A model generated the notes under the pieces. The model searched no databases. It was not told the origin of the DNA and worked only from the letters and a program-made list of their open reading frames with translations. The position numbers and the translations under genes are program-made. Shown here in pieces: positions 14,120 through 22,488 of a DNA stretch of 22,488 nt (within the stretch, counting starts at the first letter, position 1; each line of letters begins with the position of its first letter). Where the stretch lies: contig CAZGLO010000061.1 of the NCBI GenBank assembly GCA_964526735.1, positions 1 to 22,488 on the forward strand. Direction: 5' to 3'. Source of the stretch: JAAUSY01 sp964526735. Lineage in GTDB: Bacteria; Chloroflexota; Chloroflexia; Chloroflexales; Chloroflexaceae.

Positions 14120-17100
14120 GACAAATCGCTCCCCAAGCGCCCAAGCAGGATATTGCCCTCACCCCGTCGGCTCGCAGCGTCATGCTTTTCGTTCTCTTGG
14201 CCATCGTGCTGCACATCGCGTGCCGGGTGATACTCAAAGCGACTGCGCTCAAACCACTGAACCGTCAGTGCTTGGCCCTCAACCGTCTCCTGCATTGGCT
14301 CACTGATTGGCGCGCCAAAGAGGGCTAGACTTTCGGCAAAGCTCTTGCCTTCCTGGCCATCAAACTCCAACCCGTGCGCCTCCCAATGCGCCCGGAACCC
14401 ATCGCAGAGGCTATGGCCTGTCTGCGCAAAATAGAGACAGCCTTCGGGGGCACCGGCAACTTTGGGGAAGTCGTGCCAATTGCGGCCTTGTGCCTCAAGC
14501 GCCTTGACGCCAAGCGGGGCAAGTAACACATCGTAGGGCGGGTTGTTTTCGGGGTGATACTCAAATTTGGCCCGCTCGAAGGTCTGTGTCGTTGGAGCAT
14601 CGTCAGTAGGGTGGCTTTGCGGCGAGATGGGTAGCCCAAACACGGCCAATCCACCGTGGTGTTGCCAGAAGTCAAAGAACCGTCCTTCAATCTTCTGCCC
14701 TGTGCCCTCGAAGACGATAGAATTGCGCTCTTGCACGGGGACGTTGCGCGGGAGTGGTTTGGCGTGCGGGCCTTCGGCAGAGAATGAAATCGCCCGATGC
14801 CCCCAACTGTCGGTCGCCTCCACGCGGACGTGATAACTGCCCGGCTCTTTGTAGGTGTGTACCACCTGCGCTTGGTTGGTCTCCACCACAGGCGTGCCAT
14901 CGCCAAAGTCCCACCGATAGCGCACAAAACTGGCGGGCGTGTTGGTCGATGCTTCCGCGGTGATACTGACCACCTCGCTTGGCTGTGTCACATTGACTGG
15001 CGAATTGACCGTCACAGTCGGGTAGTCAACATGCCAGTAGAGCAATGACTGGAGCAACTCTTTCATCGTCGTGGCTCCGGTATCGCTCCGCACGCCCTCA
15101 AGGCCGAACGTCAGGAAGGTGGTGCGATAGTGGAAGGCAGGCAGCGGTTGCTCAAGCGTCGGCGATGATGAGCGGTTCATGCCCACAATCCCCGCTGCGT
15201 GGTTCACCCGACTCGCCGCCTTGAGAATGGGCGTGGTGTAGCGGTCGGGGCTGCGTGGGTCATCGTCCATCAAGGTGATCTCATCAATGGATTTTTGATT
15301 GCTGGCGCTTGTCGCATCACCCGGCTCAAGCCCTTCTTCCGTTGGGAAGCTCAGATCAAGGGTGATGTTGGCGAGCCACGATTGCGTCGGCGTGCCCACG
15401 ACATTGCGGTCAATGCCCCATGTCTCATTGAAGACATCATCCTGCACATAGCGCGCACCAAGGTAGTAGTGATAGAGGTCGGAGCGCCCGTAGTGCGGGT
15501 CGGAGGGGATAGCAGTGATATCCGAAGCATCCGAGAGGTCTTGGCCCGTGGCAATCAAGTTGCCGCCGCTCTGCAAATAGGCGATGAGCAGGTTTTGGTC
15601 AATCTCTGTGAGCGGGACAGGTTGCGCTACACGCCCATCATCCGGCACAAAATTATCGCCCGTAAACCACAGGATAATCTTAAACTGCTGCAGTACGCCG
15701 ATATCAGGCAATGTCTGCTGATTGCCAAACCGCGCATCGACATCGAGGTAGGTATAGGTCACCCCAAGCGCTTCAAGCGCATTGATGTAGTAGTCGGCAT
15801 AATCGTGCATTTCGATGCCAAGCCCGTCAAGGCTACTACTACCATCGTTGTCAATGAGCAAAACTTGAGCGGCTTGCTCTGTCGGCAGGGCGCGAACCCA
15901 TAGCGGCAAATGGAGCGGTTGCGGGCCGCCGTTGAGGTAGACAAGCCCCTCGTAGTCATCAGGCGGGGCGTCGGCGGGCAACTCAACCGTCACATCAAAC
16001 CGCACTTCTGCGTTTGGCTCGACCGTAAACTGGTATGGAGCCACGTGGATCTGAAATTCAACCGGCCCATCAGTCGGATTGGCGCTTAATTCTAACGTTT
16101 GCGGGACATTGGTAATATTGCGTGCACCAACGGTCGTCCGCAGCAAAGTGGCCTCACCTGGTGTCCGGCTTACCGGCCCAAACGACAACGCTGGCCGGTC
16201 AAAGATGATACCTGGGTTGTCGGCGCGGGCAAGGTCTACCCGCCCCGCCCCGCGCGCCAGAACACTCGCATATCGCGTGCGAGCGGCGTCAAGCCATACT
16301 TCTGCGTTGGCGGTCGACATCAGGGCAGATTTGATCTCGAGGGGCGACCATTCAGGGTGTGCCTGCCTGAGAAGCGCAACACTCCCTGCCACCTGTGGTG
16401 CGGCCATACTTGTCCCCGATACCAGGCCGAAACCAAGATGTTGATCGACACCGCCGGCGTTCGCAAAGCCCGCTGACAAGATATTGACGCCCGGCGCGAC
16501 GACATCTGGCTTGAGGCTGTTCTGGAATGTTGGCCCGCGTGAGCTGAAGAGTGCAATCACGTCGCTGGGGAAATCCATCATCCGTGCGGTGGGGTCTATC
16601 TGCACTTGGGCAGCGTTGGGGTGCTGGTAATACCAGTCGATCATCCCCGTCCCCATTGAATGCTGCACGAAGACCGCTGGCGTCACGATATCATCAACGA
16701 AATCCGCACCATCCATATTGATGATGGTCTCGCCACCTTCTTCCGTGTTGTAGACAATAGTCCCAATTGCGCCCGCCTCCTGCGCATAGTAGGCTTTGGT
16801 GCTGAAGTAGCAGTTGCCGCGCTCCACCAACGCAATCTTCCCCAACAGCGAATTGACGGGGAGCGGGTCGCATGCCAATGAGGAGTCTGACACCTCTGTG
16901 ACGGGGACATAGGGCGCAGGCCCAAAGATTTCGCTGCTGATAGAGGGGCCAAAGTTTGCGCCGCCGTACGGCTTATCTTGCAGCTCTGGAGGAACATTGC
17001 CCGGGCCAGTCACATCAACAAAACCGGCGGCAATCGTCTGATCGGTGGTGGTTGCGCCGACCATCAAGAGCTTTTCGGTGAAGTCGCCAGAATCGGCTGT

Positions 17101-18204
17101 GCTCTTATAGGGGCCGCTGTTGCCCGCAGAGAAGACCACCGACACACCTGCCTCAGCCGCGCCATTCGCTGCCATCGCGATGGGGTCAAAGCGTGGGTCG
17201 ATGTTATCCCGTCCGCCCCAGCTATTGTTGATAACATCCGCGCCATCCGCCACCGCATCCTCAATCGCAGCGATGAGTTCGGTCTCAAACGCGGTGCCGG
17301 AGAAAATAGAGTCATTCTTGTAGAAGGCTTTGTAGTTCATCAGGTAGGCATGGGGCGCGACACCCGACACATTCACCGTCACGCCGTGCGCGTTCGCGGT
17401 TGTATCGGCAACCCCCGCCGCAATGCCTGCAACGTGGCTCCCGTGGCTCGAATCGCCCGGCCCTGGCTGCGGAGTTCCACTGCTGGCGACAGGGGGCAAG
17501 TCGGGGCGGAAATAGGCCCGTGCGGCGATCACCTTGGGCGTGGTGTGCTCCACATTTCCCTTGGGATAGCCGGGGGGGTAGGTGTAGCCGCTGGGGGTAA
17601 AGAACGGGTTATCTATCTTAATACCAGAGTCAATGATGGCAATTTTGATACCCGCTCCGGCATTGCCCTTTCCGCCAATCGATGGACGGTTCCAGAGCAC
17701 ATCCGCGCCAATCATCGGCACGCTCGCATACATATCGAGTTCGCGTCCCCGCTCTGGGTAGACTCCTACCACGCCATCAAGCTTACCAATCTCCTTCACG
17801 GCGGAGAGATCGCTGCCGGGGATGGCAACTGACATGCCATTGAAGACTATCTGGTAGCTATCGTGCATCTCTGCGGCTGGAAACAGCCGTTGAATGTGGT
17901 TGAAGACGAGTGCTTGGCGTTGCTTGAGCGTGTTGCGATAGTGTTCTGCGGCGGGGGTGGTGGTATCAAGTGTATTTTGGCCCATACCCACACCGGCAGT
18001 CTGATCAGCCATCGTTGAGGAACCAATTGAAGCGTGAGGAGCGTTGACCAGGGGAGGTTCTTCAAGGTGTACAATCCACCGGGGGGTCAATGAAGAAAGT
18101 TCTTCTGCACGGACAGAGGCGGTGGGTGATGGACGTATCAATGCTGACAAAGCCAGCGCCAGCAAGAGGAATATACTCAAACCACGTGGCAGACGTGTGT
18201 TCAT
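14113..18204 (-). CDS. Secreted subtilisin-like (S8) serine protease with PA, PKD and Chloroflexota C-terminal modules
   Basis: A 1363-aa secreted endopeptidase. Signal peptide about 1-33 (MNTRLPRGLSIFLLLALALSALIRP then ASVRA); inhibitor-I9-like propeptide about 45-170; S8 catalytic domain with Asp192 (IIDSGI), His254 (SSHGSHVAG), oxyanion Asn in INNSWGG and Ser599 (GTSMAAP). A protease-associated (PA) insert lies between His and Ser (LLGKIALVERGNC...VTPAVFVQH). After it come an Fn3-like domain, a Rossmann/GATase-like domain (VLLIDNDG...SGGNLIATGQDLS), a PKD domain (YRWDFGDGTPV) and two copies of a TGH/FG.PIS/FER.FEYHP module. ATG 18204 is preferred over the longer frame to 18327: AAAGGAGT lies 6 nt upstream and the signal peptide begins there. 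All catalytic residues are present. Confidence 0.93.
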   Translation of the reverse strand: MNTRLPRGLSIFLLLALALSALIRPSPTASVRAEELSSLTPRWIVHLEEPPLVNAPHASIGSSTMADQTAGVGMGQNTLDTTTPAAEHYRNTLKQRQALVFNHIQRLFPAAEMHDSYQIVFNGMSVAIPGSDLSAVKEIGKLDGVVGVYPERGRELDMYASVPMIGADVLWNRPSIGGKGNAGAGIKIAIIDSGIKIDNPFFTPSGYTYPPGYPKGNVEHTTPKVIAARAYFRPDLPPVASSGTPQPGPGDSSHGSHVAGIAAGVADTTANAHGVTVNVSGVAPHAYLMNYKAFYKNDSIFSGTAFETELIAAIEDAVADGADVINNSWGGRDNIDPRFDPIAMAANGAAEAGVSVVFSAGNSGPYKSTADSGDFTEKLLMVGATTTDQTIAAGFVDVTGPGNVPPELQDKPYGGANFGPSISSEIFGPAPYVPVTEVSDSSLACDPLPVNSLLGKIALVERGNCYFSTKAYYAQEAGAIGTIVYNTEEGGETIINMDGADFVDDIVTPAVFVQHSMGTGMIDWYYQHPNAAQVQIDPTARMMDFPSDVIALFSSRGPTFQNSLKPDVVAPGVNILSAGFANAGGVDQHLGFGLVSGTSMAAPQVAGSVALLRQAHPEWSPLEIKSALMSTANAEVWLDAARTRYASVLARGAGRVDLARADNPGIIFDRPALSFGPVSRTPGEATLLRTTVGARNITNVPQTLELSANPTDGPVEFQIHVAPYQFTVEPNAEVRFDVTVELPADAPPDDYEGLVYLNGGPQPLHLPLWVRALPTEQAAQVLLIDNDGSSSLDGLGIEMHDYADYYINALEALGVTYTYLDVDARFGNQQTLPDIGVLQQFKIILWFTGDNFVPDDGRVAQPVPLTEIDQNLLIAYLQSGGNLIATGQDLSDASDITAIPSDPHYGRSDLYHYYLGARYVQDDVFNETWGIDRNVVGTPTQSWLANITLDLSFPTEEGLEPGDATSASNQKSIDEITLMDDDPRSPDRYTTPILKAASRVNHAAGIVGMNRSSSPTLEQPLPAFHYRTTFLTFGLEGVRSDTGATTMKELLQSLLYWHVDYPTVTVNSPVNVTQPSEVVSITAEASTNTPASFVRYRWDFGDGTPVVETNQAQVVHTYKEPGSYHVRVEATDSWGHRAISFSAEGPHAKPLPRNVPVQERNSIVFEGTGQKIEGRFFDFWQHHGGLAVFGLPISPQSHPTDDAPTTQTFERAKFEYHPENNPPYDVLLAPLGVKALEAQGRNWHDFPKVAGAPEGCLYFAQTGHSLCDGFRAHWEAHGLEFDGQEGKSFAESLALFGAPISEPMQETVEGQALTVQWFERSRFEYHPARDVQHDGQENEKHDAASRRGEGNILLGRLGSDLSR

Positions 18205-18273
18205 ACTCAGACTCCTTTGGGCACACGGTTTCTCCGCAGTTCCGCTCTTCGTGAACGAATTTCTACGGTTTCC

Positions 18274-18282
18274 ATTGTACCA
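18274..18282 (-). promoter_or_regulatory. Extended -10 promoter of the subtilase gene
   Basis: Minus strand TGGTACAAT (TGN plus TACAAT). The predicted start lies about 63 nt before ATG 18204, leaving a conventional leader with SD. It lies within the 132 bp between the TPR gene stop and the protease, so the protease can be transcribed independently of the TPR gene. Confidence 0.5.
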
Positions 18283-18336
18283 TAGCGGGCGGTATAGGTG
18301 GCGTGTGCATTGCAATATGCCCTGCACACGCTCTTC

Positions 18337-20343
18337 CTACTCGGTTGGTTCAGCACCAGATGATGGGCTTGCCGCCTCGCCCCGCACCTCTTCCAATGCA
18401 TCGTGTGCCTGCTGCCGCAAAAACGGGTTCTTGCTCATGCTCAACACCATCTCAAAGTCGGCGATAGCATGAGCCGGTTCTTGCGCCTCTTGATAGGCCA
18501 AGCCGCGGATGTAGTAGGTCTCGGCAACGCCCGGGTTGAGCGTAACCGCACGGGTATAGTTCGCTATCGCATAGGACATATCGCCCTTCTTCGCATAGAC
18601 CAGCCCGCGGTTGTAGTAGATAGTCGACTCGTTGGGGTCAAGCGAACTCGCCGCGTCGTAGTCTTCAAGCGCGCGCTCGTGTTCGTTGTTGAGGAAGTAG
18701 GTGGTGCCGCGGTCGATAAAGTAGCCTGCATTGTTGGGGTCGAGGTGGATGGCGTGGTTAAAATCGGCGATGGCTTGCTCAAACGCCCCTTTCTTCGCAT
18801 AGGCAAGGCCACGGTGGCTATACACATCTGCCCGGTGCGGGTTGACGTGCATCACGTGGTCGAAGTCGGCAATCGCGCGGTCAAATTCACCCTTCTTGGT
18901 ATAGGCCAATCCACGGTTGACATAGGCGTCAATGCGGTCGGGGGTAAGGGTGATAGCACGGGTGTAATCGGTAATGGCCTGGTCAAGATCGCCCTTTTGC
19001 GCATAGGCCAACCCTCGATTGTTGTATGCGTTCGCAAATGTTGGTTGTATGTTCATAGCGGTAGTATAATCAGCTATTGCGCGGTCTAAATCGCCTTGTT
19101 TACGGTAGACAAATCCCCGATTATCATAGGCGGTTGCGAGGGTTGGGTCAAGTGAGAGCGCTCTGTCAAAATCAGCAAGTGCGCCTTCATACTCATCTAG
19201 CGCCAGCAAACACAGTCCACGCTCATTGTAGAGATGCGCATCGTCTGGACGGTAGCGGATGGCGACATCAAAATCGGCAATCGCGCGTTGATATGCGCCC
19301 TGCTCCCGAAACGCAAGCCCGCGACTCGCATACACCGCCTCGAAATCGGGCCGGTGTGACAGGGTCGTATGAAAATCGGTAATGGCATGATCATACTCTT
19401 CCTTTTGCAAGTAGGCAAGTCCGCGGTAGAAATAGGCTTCAGCGGGGTTGGTAGAGTGGTTTATCTCTTGCGGTATCGCCTCCAATGCGCTGGTCAGGTA
19501 GACAAGCGCCGCGTCGTACGACCCACGGGTGTACGAATCCACCCCCAATATCACCAGCATCAGGTAGGTGACATGCGCGGGCAGGTCGGTCACGATGCAA
19601 AATTCGACGTGCTCCGGGCTGGGCGAGAGGCGAAAATGGTGTGTTTCTTCGTTTGAGAGAGTCCCAAGCACGCTGCCCGTGCGCTCAATGCGCGGCGTGA
19701 TGGTGAAATCGTCGTACCACCCCCATACCACCAACGTTGCGCGGTAGGCTCGCCCAAGACGCTTGGCGGTGTGGTCATTGAGTGGTTCGTAGAGCCGCTC
19801 AACGCGGATATCAAGCCGATCCTTCAAGACTTGCGCGCTGAGGTGTTCGTAGATGTATTGGGCGGGATCGACCCCGCGATATCTCCCCCGACTGCGATCC
19901 CCAAAATCTGCCACGATGATGAGTGATTCGTTGTTTTTGGCAGGGGCAAACGGGACAGACTCCGAAAAGGAATATTCCATATTAGAACGACCAATCAAAA
20001 GTGTCATGAGAAAAACGACCCCTCCGAACAACACCGCTCCCCCCCACGGTGATGCTACTACCTGTATGAACGAAACAATCCCCCCCCATAGGGCAGCCAC
20101 CACTGAATGTCGTTGAGGAATATCATCATCATCGTGGGGGGCATGTTCCACTGCTACTCCCTGCGCCGCCAACATGGCTTTCGTACGGCGGATGCGCTCC
20201 CGATTATCGGCAATCTCTCTTCTCACCCGCGAAAGCGACTCACCGGGGGCCAGCGCATCACGTTGCGAGAGCAAGATGCTCAGTCGTAGCCGATAAATGC
20301 GCAGCAGTTCGTGCTGCACGCCGATTTCTTCTTTTGTCAGCAT
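18337..20343 (-). CDS. Membrane-anchored protein with 11 TPR repeats
   Basis: 668 aa. Residues 1-62 are a helical module (ELLRIYRLRLSILLSQRDAL...RVRREIADNRERIRRTKAML) of the kind I recall at the N-termini of chloroflexotal NACHT/TPR signalling proteins. Residues about 82-118 are hydrophobic with one likely transmembrane helix (101-117). Residues 138-255 form an alpha/beta domain (ESLIIVADFGDRSRGRY..., ATLVVWGWYDD). From about 257 to 655 come one divergent and ten canonical 34-aa TPRs (AxxYxxRGLAYxxKGDxxxAIADFxxAIxLxP). It is a protein-interaction scaffold with no catalytic motif. The tail is acidic and Ser/Pro-rich. No SD precedes ATG 20343. Its neighbour in transcription direction is the secreted protease. 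Confidence 0.88.
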   Translation of the reverse strand: MLTKEEIGVQHELLRIYRLRLSILLSQRDALAPGESLSRVRREIADNRERIRRTKAMLAAQGVAVEHAPHDDDDIPQRHSVVAALWGGIVSFIQVVASPWGGAVLFGGVVFLMTLLIGRSNMEYSFSESVPFAPAKNNESLIIVADFGDRSRGRYRGVDPAQYIYEHLSAQVLKDRLDIRVERLYEPLNDHTAKRLGRAYRATLVVWGWYDDFTITPRIERTGSVLGTLSNEETHHFRLSPSPEHVEFCIVTDLPAHVTYLMLVILGVDSYTRGSYDAALVYLTSALEAIPQEINHSTNPAEAYFYRGLAYLQKEEYDHAITDFHTTLSHRPDFEAVYASRGLAFREQGAYQRAIADFDVAIRYRPDDAHLYNERGLCLLALDEYEGALADFDRALSLDPTLATAYDNRGFVYRKQGDLDRAIADYTTAMNIQPTFANAYNNRGLAYAQKGDLDQAITDYTRAITLTPDRIDAYVNRGLAYTKKGEFDRAIADFDHVMHVNPHRADVYSHRGLAYAKKGAFEQAIADFNHAIHLDPNNAGYFIDRGTTYFLNNEHERALEDYDAASSLDPNESTIYYNRGLVYAKKGDMSYAIANYTRAVTLNPGVAETYYIRGLAYQEAQEPAHAIADFEMVLSMSKNPFLRQQAHDALEEVRGEAASPSSGAEPTE

Positions 20344-20884
20344 AACAAATTGAACGCACCACGTCTACATTACAAGCGTATTTCCGTCTTTATTTCCGAG
20401 CTTTCTCTCCATTAACGGTTAAGAGAAACAATCTGTCTTTCTGTTGTCTCTTTGTAGCCTATGCAAATTCTGGTGGTGGGTGCAAGTGCATGCGATTACA
20501 GATTGCTGACGGATTTATGATTTTTCATCCTTATGCCTCGTATAATTCATATACATTACACGATTATGACTATTGTATGGTGTAACCGTTGTGTAATCTA
20601 CGAAACTTGTACGTTATATATGGTTATTTGTATCATCAGGACAACAGAATATAACAAAAACGTCATACAGACCTGATACGTGCATCAAAATGTCATCATA
20701 GATGCATTCTTATGCACACAACTGCACGGCATACCCTTATTATCTACAAAGGAGGGAGTCATACACAACACGACATTGGACACGATCCACGTGATGAACG
20801 AGAGATGAACGAGATCGGTTTGGTCAGTGCGATTGCGATATGTTGGATATTCTCTGGTTTTTCCGAGAAGGAGTATTCTAACCT
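20344..20884. other. 541-bp AT-rich divergent intergenic region
   Basis: It separates the TPR gene (minus) from the secreted Ig-like protein gene (plus) and is clearly AT-richer than the genes, especially 20500-20700. It holds several -10-like sequences, a very good SD without a start codon (20748-20756), and a direct repeat of gatgaacgaga near 20792-20814. I see no ORF with convincing coding character and no recognisable RNA family. Confidence 0.6.
20628..20655 (+). promoter_or_regulatory. Candidate promoter for the secreted Ig-like protein
   Basis: TTGTAT (20628-20633), 16-bp spacer, TATAAC (20650-20655). If used, the mRNA leader would be about 220 nt. Other -10-like sequences lie nearby (TATAAT around 20540-20546, TATTAT near 20738-20743), so this choice is tentative. 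Confidence 0.3.
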
Positions 20885-22279
20885 ATGAAGAAGCGTCTTT
20901 TTGCAGGAGTATTTGGGTTGGCCATTGCGCTCGTATTGGGAGTAGCTGTCCGTGCCTCAATGGCACAATTTCCGGCTGCTCTGACCGTCTACAGCAGCAA
21001 TGGAACGGGGATGTGTGATGGCAAGCCGGTGCCGATGGTCGAGCAGGGCGAGACGATTGGCATTCAGTTGGCCGGATTTCACCAACGCGAAATGGTCAAA
21101 ATGAGTGTTCGCTTCCCCGATGACCGCATCTTCAGCCTCTACCAAGCCGCGACGCTGGATGGCGAGATGCCATTGCCGGTTGGCAAGGAGAGCAACATCT
21201 TGACCGATGTGGATGGCGGGGCCTACTTCGACTACCCAACCAACCTCTCGTGGCCCACAGCCCCCAATGAGGGGTGCTACACCATCACCGCGCACGGCAA
21301 GAGCAGCAATCACCAAGCAACCGGCAAGGTGCAGGTGATCCAGCAGCAGCGGGAAGACCTCAATCCTGGCCCGTTCACGGTATTGCAGGTGTTGGGTGAC
21401 GATTTTGGACACACGATGGCGCGGCAAGGCGATCTGGTCAATATCTATGGCGAGGGGTTTGGCGCAAGCGAGACGGTTGAGATCCAGGCAATCTCGCCCC
21501 ACGGCATTGTGATGAACTTCCCTGAGCAGAAGACCAATCAGATTGGCGGGTTCCACACGTCATTCCGCTTCTCCGAGTCGAACAGTGTGGGCACGTACAC
21601 GTTCATTGCGAAGGGCATCTCAAGCACGTATAGCACTTCTGCGACATTTACCCTCAACCCGGAGCAGATCAACAACGAAGGGTGGGCACAGATCGTCGTT
21701 TCCTTCCCCACCAAGGGCACGCAGAAGACGACATTTGAGATCCAAGGACGGCAGTTCCGCCCCAATGAGAGCATTCGTATGGAGATGGTGTTGCCTGACC
21801 TCTCCATCCGCGAGTTGCCGCTGCAGTTTGCTGACCAATGGGGCAATTTCTCAACGAACGTGCATCTGGATGAGCAGCTGCCGACGGGGGTGTATCTCTT
21901 CTCGGCGGAGGGGGAGCAGAGTGAGCGGATGGCCACGGCGTCGCTGATGCTGGAGCCGGTTGATGTGCCGACGCCGGTGCCAGAGCCTCAAACGCCGACC
22001 GTGTGGGGGTCGAGCATCTATACTGACACGGGTGCGAGCGACCCCGCCGACGATGGTGATACCGCAACCCCCACGCCTGCGGTCACCATTCCGATGACCG
22101 CCACGGGCCAAGCAGCACCCACGCCAGTGGGGCAGACGGCAGTCCCCACCCCAACCGCGCAATCGTGGAATACGGGCGTGGTGACCTCAACAGACACCAA
22201 TCCCTCTCCTTCGCCCGTCACCATCGTCACAATGACGCCAACGCAGACCCCAATGGTGATGTGGAAGGGCGGCAAGTAG
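20885..22279 (+). CDS. Secreted protein with Ig-like domains and Pro/Thr-rich tail
   Basis: 464 aa. The signal peptide is about 1-27 (MKKRLFAGVFGLAIALVLGV..., cleavage after SMA). The body has three similar beta-sandwich segments of about 100 aa, each with a pattern like 'G..v.i...gF...E.v.i....p.g....l.......G.f....' (about 30-150, 160-260 and 265-355), resembling Ig-like or IPT/TIG carbohydrate-surface domains. The last ~105 residues are a Pro/Thr/Ser-rich stalk (PTPVPEPQTPT, ATPTPAVTIP, APTPVGQTAVPTPT), likely extended and possibly O-glycosylated. There is no LPXTG and no C-terminal transmembrane helix; it ends MWKGGK. AAGGAG at 20868-20873 lies 11 nt before the ATG. Function unknown; a surface-layer or adhesin-like role is inference. 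Confidence 0.85.
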   Translation: MKKRLFAGVFGLAIALVLGVAVRASMAQFPAALTVYSSNGTGMCDGKPVPMVEQGETIGIQLAGFHQREMVKMSVRFPDDRIFSLYQAATLDGEMPLPVGKESNILTDVDGGAYFDYPTNLSWPTAPNEGCYTITAHGKSSNHQATGKVQVIQQQREDLNPGPFTVLQVLGDDFGHTMARQGDLVNIYGEGFGASETVEIQAISPHGIVMNFPEQKTNQIGGFHTSFRFSESNSVGTYTFIAKGISSTYSTSATFTLNPEQINNEGWAQIVVSFPTKGTQKTTFEIQGRQFRPNESIRMEMVLPDLSIRELPLQFADQWGNFSTNVHLDEQLPTGVYLFSAEGEQSERMATASLMLEPVDVPTPVPEPQTPTVWGSSIYTDTGASDPADDGDTATPTPAVTIPMTATGQAAPTPVGQTAVPTPTAQSWNTGVVTSTDTNPSPSPVTIVTMTPTQTPMVMWKGGK

Positions 22280-22335
22280 GGGAGAATAGAGGCGACTAGT
22301 GCCTCCTGTGCTCTACATAGCTCGAAGCACACAGG

Positions 22336-22386
22336 AAAAAAAAAGGGCATCATGCAAAACACCGGAACTGGAGACCAGTTCCGGTG
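22336..22386 (-). terminator. Strong terminator of the tRNA-Met transcript
   Basis: A perfect 12-bp stem (22360-22371 with 22375-22386; CACCGGAACTGG / CCAGTTCCGGTG, loop AGA). On the minus strand it is followed directly by TTTT and, 15 nt further, by nine T (22344-22336). It lies 53 nt past the tRNA 3' end. It may also stop the plus-strand gene ending at 22279, but the plus-strand T-run is weak. Confidence 0.75.
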
Positions 22387-22439
22387 CTGCTTTGTGGAAA
22401 ACGAAGGTGTTGCGATGCAGTTGTTCGACGTTTTTCCAT

Positions 22440-22488
22440 TGGTAGCGGCGGATGGATTCGAACCACCGACCTTCGGGTTATGAGCCCG
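22440..22488 (-). tRNA. tRNA-Met (CAT), 3' part; 5' end beyond window
   Basis: Read on the minus strand: anticodon loop CTCATAA (22484-22478) with anticodon CAT at 22482-22480, anticodon stem CGGG/CCCG, T arm GGTGG-TTCGAAT-CCATC (22467-22451), acceptor 3' strand CGCCGCT (22450-22444), discriminator A and an encoded CCA (22442-22440). The D arm and 5' acceptor strand lie outside, so initiator and elongator (or a tRNA-Ile2 with lysidine) cannot be separated here. Confidence 0.93.

Noticed and set aside
16978..17832. Long plus-strand ORF opposite the subtilase catalytic domain
   Set aside because: Antisense shadow; the minus strand carries the intact catalytic triad.
18205..18327. Longer N-terminus for the subtilase
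   Set aside because: It contains the extended -10 promoter and would bury the signal peptide; SD and signal sequence both support 18204.

Overview
The window looks like a piece of a draft genome or metagenome bin from a filamentous or multicellular-type Chloroflexota. This rests on family-level recall, not on a database search. The pointers are a secreted subtilase ending in the tandem 'TGH...GGL.xFG.PIS...FER.rFEYHP' module often seen in secreted Chloroflexota proteins, a large secreted protein ending in FLPIVQR (a common chloroflexotal type of C-terminus), a GT4-type glycogen synthase, a Ser/Thr-tailed FmdB protein, and an abundance of extended -10 promoters. A run of exactly 100 N (1074-1173) marks a scaffold gap.

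Layout, left to right. (1) 1-3649: the 3' part of a giant mosaic secreted protein (50-aa repeats, Ig-like modules, a papain/C39-like Cys-His-Asp domain, two Big_1-like Ig domains), followed by two strong terminators. (2) 3941-5707: a PfkB-family kinase and a CDP-alcohol phosphatidyltransferase, separated by a scrap of tnpB. They may form an inositol-phospholipid pathway. (3) 5824-6932: an unknown acidic, low-complexity protein overlapping gatC. (4) 7274-7924: an ECF sigma factor without a recognisable anti-sigma partner. (5) 11316 down to 8065, minus strand: a compact cysE-cysS-prmA operon, with a His-rich tail on CysE. (6) fmdB (minus) and a small lipoprotein gene (plus) diverge around 12 kb. 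(7) 20343 down to 12804, minus strand: a membrane-anchored TPR protein, the 1363-aa subtilase and a GT4 glycogen/maltose-1-phosphate synthase. (8) 20885-22279: a secreted Ig-like protein with a Pro/Thr-rich tail, behind a 541-bp AT-rich divergent intergenic region. (9) The window ends inside a minus-strand tRNA-Met(CAT).

Housekeeping functions (CysE/CysS/PrmA, GatC, GlgA, tRNA-Met) alternate with cell-surface and secreted proteins. Promoters can be read at several genes as TGN-TANNAT extended -10 elements. Two of them (pfkB and the lipoprotein gene) sit 7 nt upstream of the ATG, so those mRNAs are probably leaderless. No CRISPR array, prophage or complete insertion sequence was seen. The points most worth following up are the cysteine-peptidase-like domain in the mosaic protein, the PfkB/CDP-alcohol transferase pair, the CysE His-rich extension and the Chloroflexota C-terminal modules.
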